A DNA stretch of 29,034 bases from Candidatus Uhrbacteria bacterium (lineage in GTDB: Bacteria > Patescibacteriota > Patescibacteriia > UBA9934), in the NCBI GenBank assembly GCA_030688135.1, contig JAUYIW010000046.1:1-29034 (forward strand), given 5' to 3'. The notes under the pieces were generated by a model. The model was not told where the DNA came from and did not search any database. It saw only the letters and a list, made by a program, of their open reading frames with translations. Of this stretch, positions 28,898 to 29,034 are shown one piece after another; position 1 is the first letter of the stretch, and each line of letters begins with the position of its first letter. The translations under genes and the position numbers were made by a program.

Positions 28898-28974
28898 TGG
28901 TGGGTGTGCCTGGACTCGAACCGGGGACCTCAGTCTTATCAGGACTGCGCTCTAACCACCTGAGCTACACACCC
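28898..28974 (-). tRNA. tRNA-Ile (GAT), CCA encoded
   Basis: 77 nt. Acceptor GGGTGTG pairs with CACACCC, then A and CCA. D arm GCTC-AGGTGGTTA-GAGC. Anticodon stem CAGTC/GACTG with loop CTGATAA, anticodon GAT. T loop TTCGAGT is standard, but the T stem CCCGG/CCAGG has a C-A mismatch at its middle pair. Confidence 0.95.
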
Positions 28975-28997
28975 AGAATTTTTTTATTGTGTGGCGA

Positions 28998-29034
28998 AGG
29001 TGGTTTCTGGACCACCTGCCTGCCCGCCGAAGCT
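28998..29034. repeat. Palindromic repeat at the window end
   Basis: AGGTGGT (28998-29004) and ACCACCT (29011-29017) form a hairpin. Then CTGCCTGCCCGCCGAAGC begins what looks like the common CCTGCCCGCCGAAG/CGAAGGCGGGCAGG dispersed palindrome of many bacterial genomes. The window cuts it, so the second arm cannot be seen. Confidence 0.5.

Overview
The window looks like a chromosomal segment of a small-genome, AT-rich bacterium, most likely from the Patescibacteria/Candidate Phyla Radiation. This is inferred from short core proteins (RpoB 1075 aa, RpoC 1342 aa), GxxExxY and RhuM accessory genes, intergenic spacers full of palindromic repeats, few clear Shine-Dalgarno sites, and CCA-encoded tRNAs. 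All three stop codons end core genes, so the standard bacterial code applies.

Layout. (1) 1-2130: a decaying accessory segment with a type III restriction C-terminus, a truncated AAA ATPase pseudogene, a TPR protein and a broken RhuM gene. (2) 2211-5078: a visibly GC-richer minus-strand cassette for cell-wall attack. It has an SLT transglycosylase lipoprotein under its own promoter, then an operon of a divergent NlpC/P60-like membrane protein, a CHAP lipoprotein and a 51-aa secreted micropeptide, coupled by ATGA overlaps and driven by a near-consensus sigma70 promoter. (3) 5088-8329: a TRM11-like RNA methylase (minus), a repeat-rich spacer with a candidate structured RNA and a small inverted-repeat element, and an HD phosphohydrolase. 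(4) 8326-9990: rpsF-ssb-rpsR with promoter, folded leader and terminator. (5) 10006-11916: EpmA-like ligase and EF-P, the enzyme and substrate of EF-P lysylation. (6) 12178-16505: ftsK, a RodZ-like protein and recA. (7) 16733-18250: two promoter-headed, highly folded non-coding stretches around a small membrane protein. (8) 18252-25610: rpoB-rpoC. (9) 25630-27761: yebC and ruvC, with repeats upstream and a GxxExxY gene between them. (10) 27794-29034: a small membrane protein, a lipoprotein, an IS-end-like palindrome, and tRNA-Phe and tRNA-Ile on the minus strand.

The main novelty candidates are a family of small elements with related terminal inverted repeats and a GxxExxY nuclease-fold gene. 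One copy is intact, one has a pseudogene, one is a solo hairpin and one is a faint trace; each lies just before a housekeeping gene (ruvC, efp, rpsR, ftsK). Next are the approximately 340-nt structured RNA at 16768-17111, the wall-hydrolase cassette ending in a sorting-tail-only micropeptide, and a sequence block shared by the upstream regions of recA and yebC-ruvC.
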